In this document: one piece after another, positions 14,394-14,476 of the stretch
How the letters are laid out: the number at the start of each line of letters is the position of its first letter
Numbering within the stretch: the stretch's first letter is position 1
Source: an uncultured Coriobacteriaceae bacterium
Lineage (GTDB): Bacteria; Actinomycetota; Coriobacteriia; Coriobacteriales; UMGS124
Assembly: GCA_902783515.1 (NCBI GenBank)
Contig: CACZRK010000439.1
Coordinates: 1-14,476, forward strand
DNA: 14,476 nucleotides
Direction: 5' to 3'
Notes under the pieces: model-generated
Told to the model about the DNA's origin: nothing
The model's database searches: none
The model's input: only the letters and a program-made list of their open reading frames with translations
Translations under genes and position numbers: made by a program

Positions 14394-14476
<83 letters not shown>

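Overview
The window reads as a chromosomal segment of a very GC-rich actinobacterium, most likely a coriobacterium of the Olsenella/Atopobiaceae type. This rests on strong G/C bias at third codon positions, the pyrR-pyrB-pyrC-carA-carB order and the general look of the proteins. The taxonomic call is inference; no 16S gene is present. All genes found lie on the + strand.

Layout: (1) 1-3676, a housekeeping run of the 3' part of truB (tRNA pseudouridine 55 synthase), ribF (FMN/FAD synthesis) and dnaG (primase). (2) 3677-4068, a tRNA block: a good promoter, tRNA-Asn(GUU), an intrinsic terminator, tRNA-Arg(CCG) only 8 bases later, and a second terminator. (3) 4069-6880, acnA (aconitase) behind a -10-like box and a perfect 15-base palindrome at the expected transcription start. 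(4) 7078-9935, a three-gene envelope-glycan cassette: a Wzm/TagG-type ABC permease, a Wzt/TagH-type ATPase and a family 2 glycosyltransferase. (5) 9936-14476, the pyrimidine operon: a PyrR-type attenuator leader, then pyrR, pyrB, pyrC, carA and the first 27 codons of carB.

How the parts work together: carbamoyl phosphate from CarAB feeds PyrB and PyrC, the first steps of de novo UMP synthesis. PyrR should sense UMP/UTP against PRPP and bind the leader RNA, whose binding hairpin, antiterminator and terminator can all be traced base by base. The genes overlap or abut (pyrR/pyrB, pyrB/pyrC, pyrC/carA, carA/carB), which suggests translational coupling. The ABC cassette probably exports a lipid-linked polysaccharide or teichoic-acid-like polymer, with the glycosyltransferase adding a sugar; the rest of that pathway must lie elsewhere.

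I found no CRISPR array, transposase, phage gene or new multi-gene defence system. The items most worth following up are regulatory: the actinobacterial pyr attenuator with a slightly divergent binding loop, a possible second switch over the pyrR ribosome binding site, the acnA palindrome with an overlapping leader ORF, the terminator placed between two tRNA genes, and an abrupt AT-rich, TTA-containing patch inside the ABC ATPase gene.
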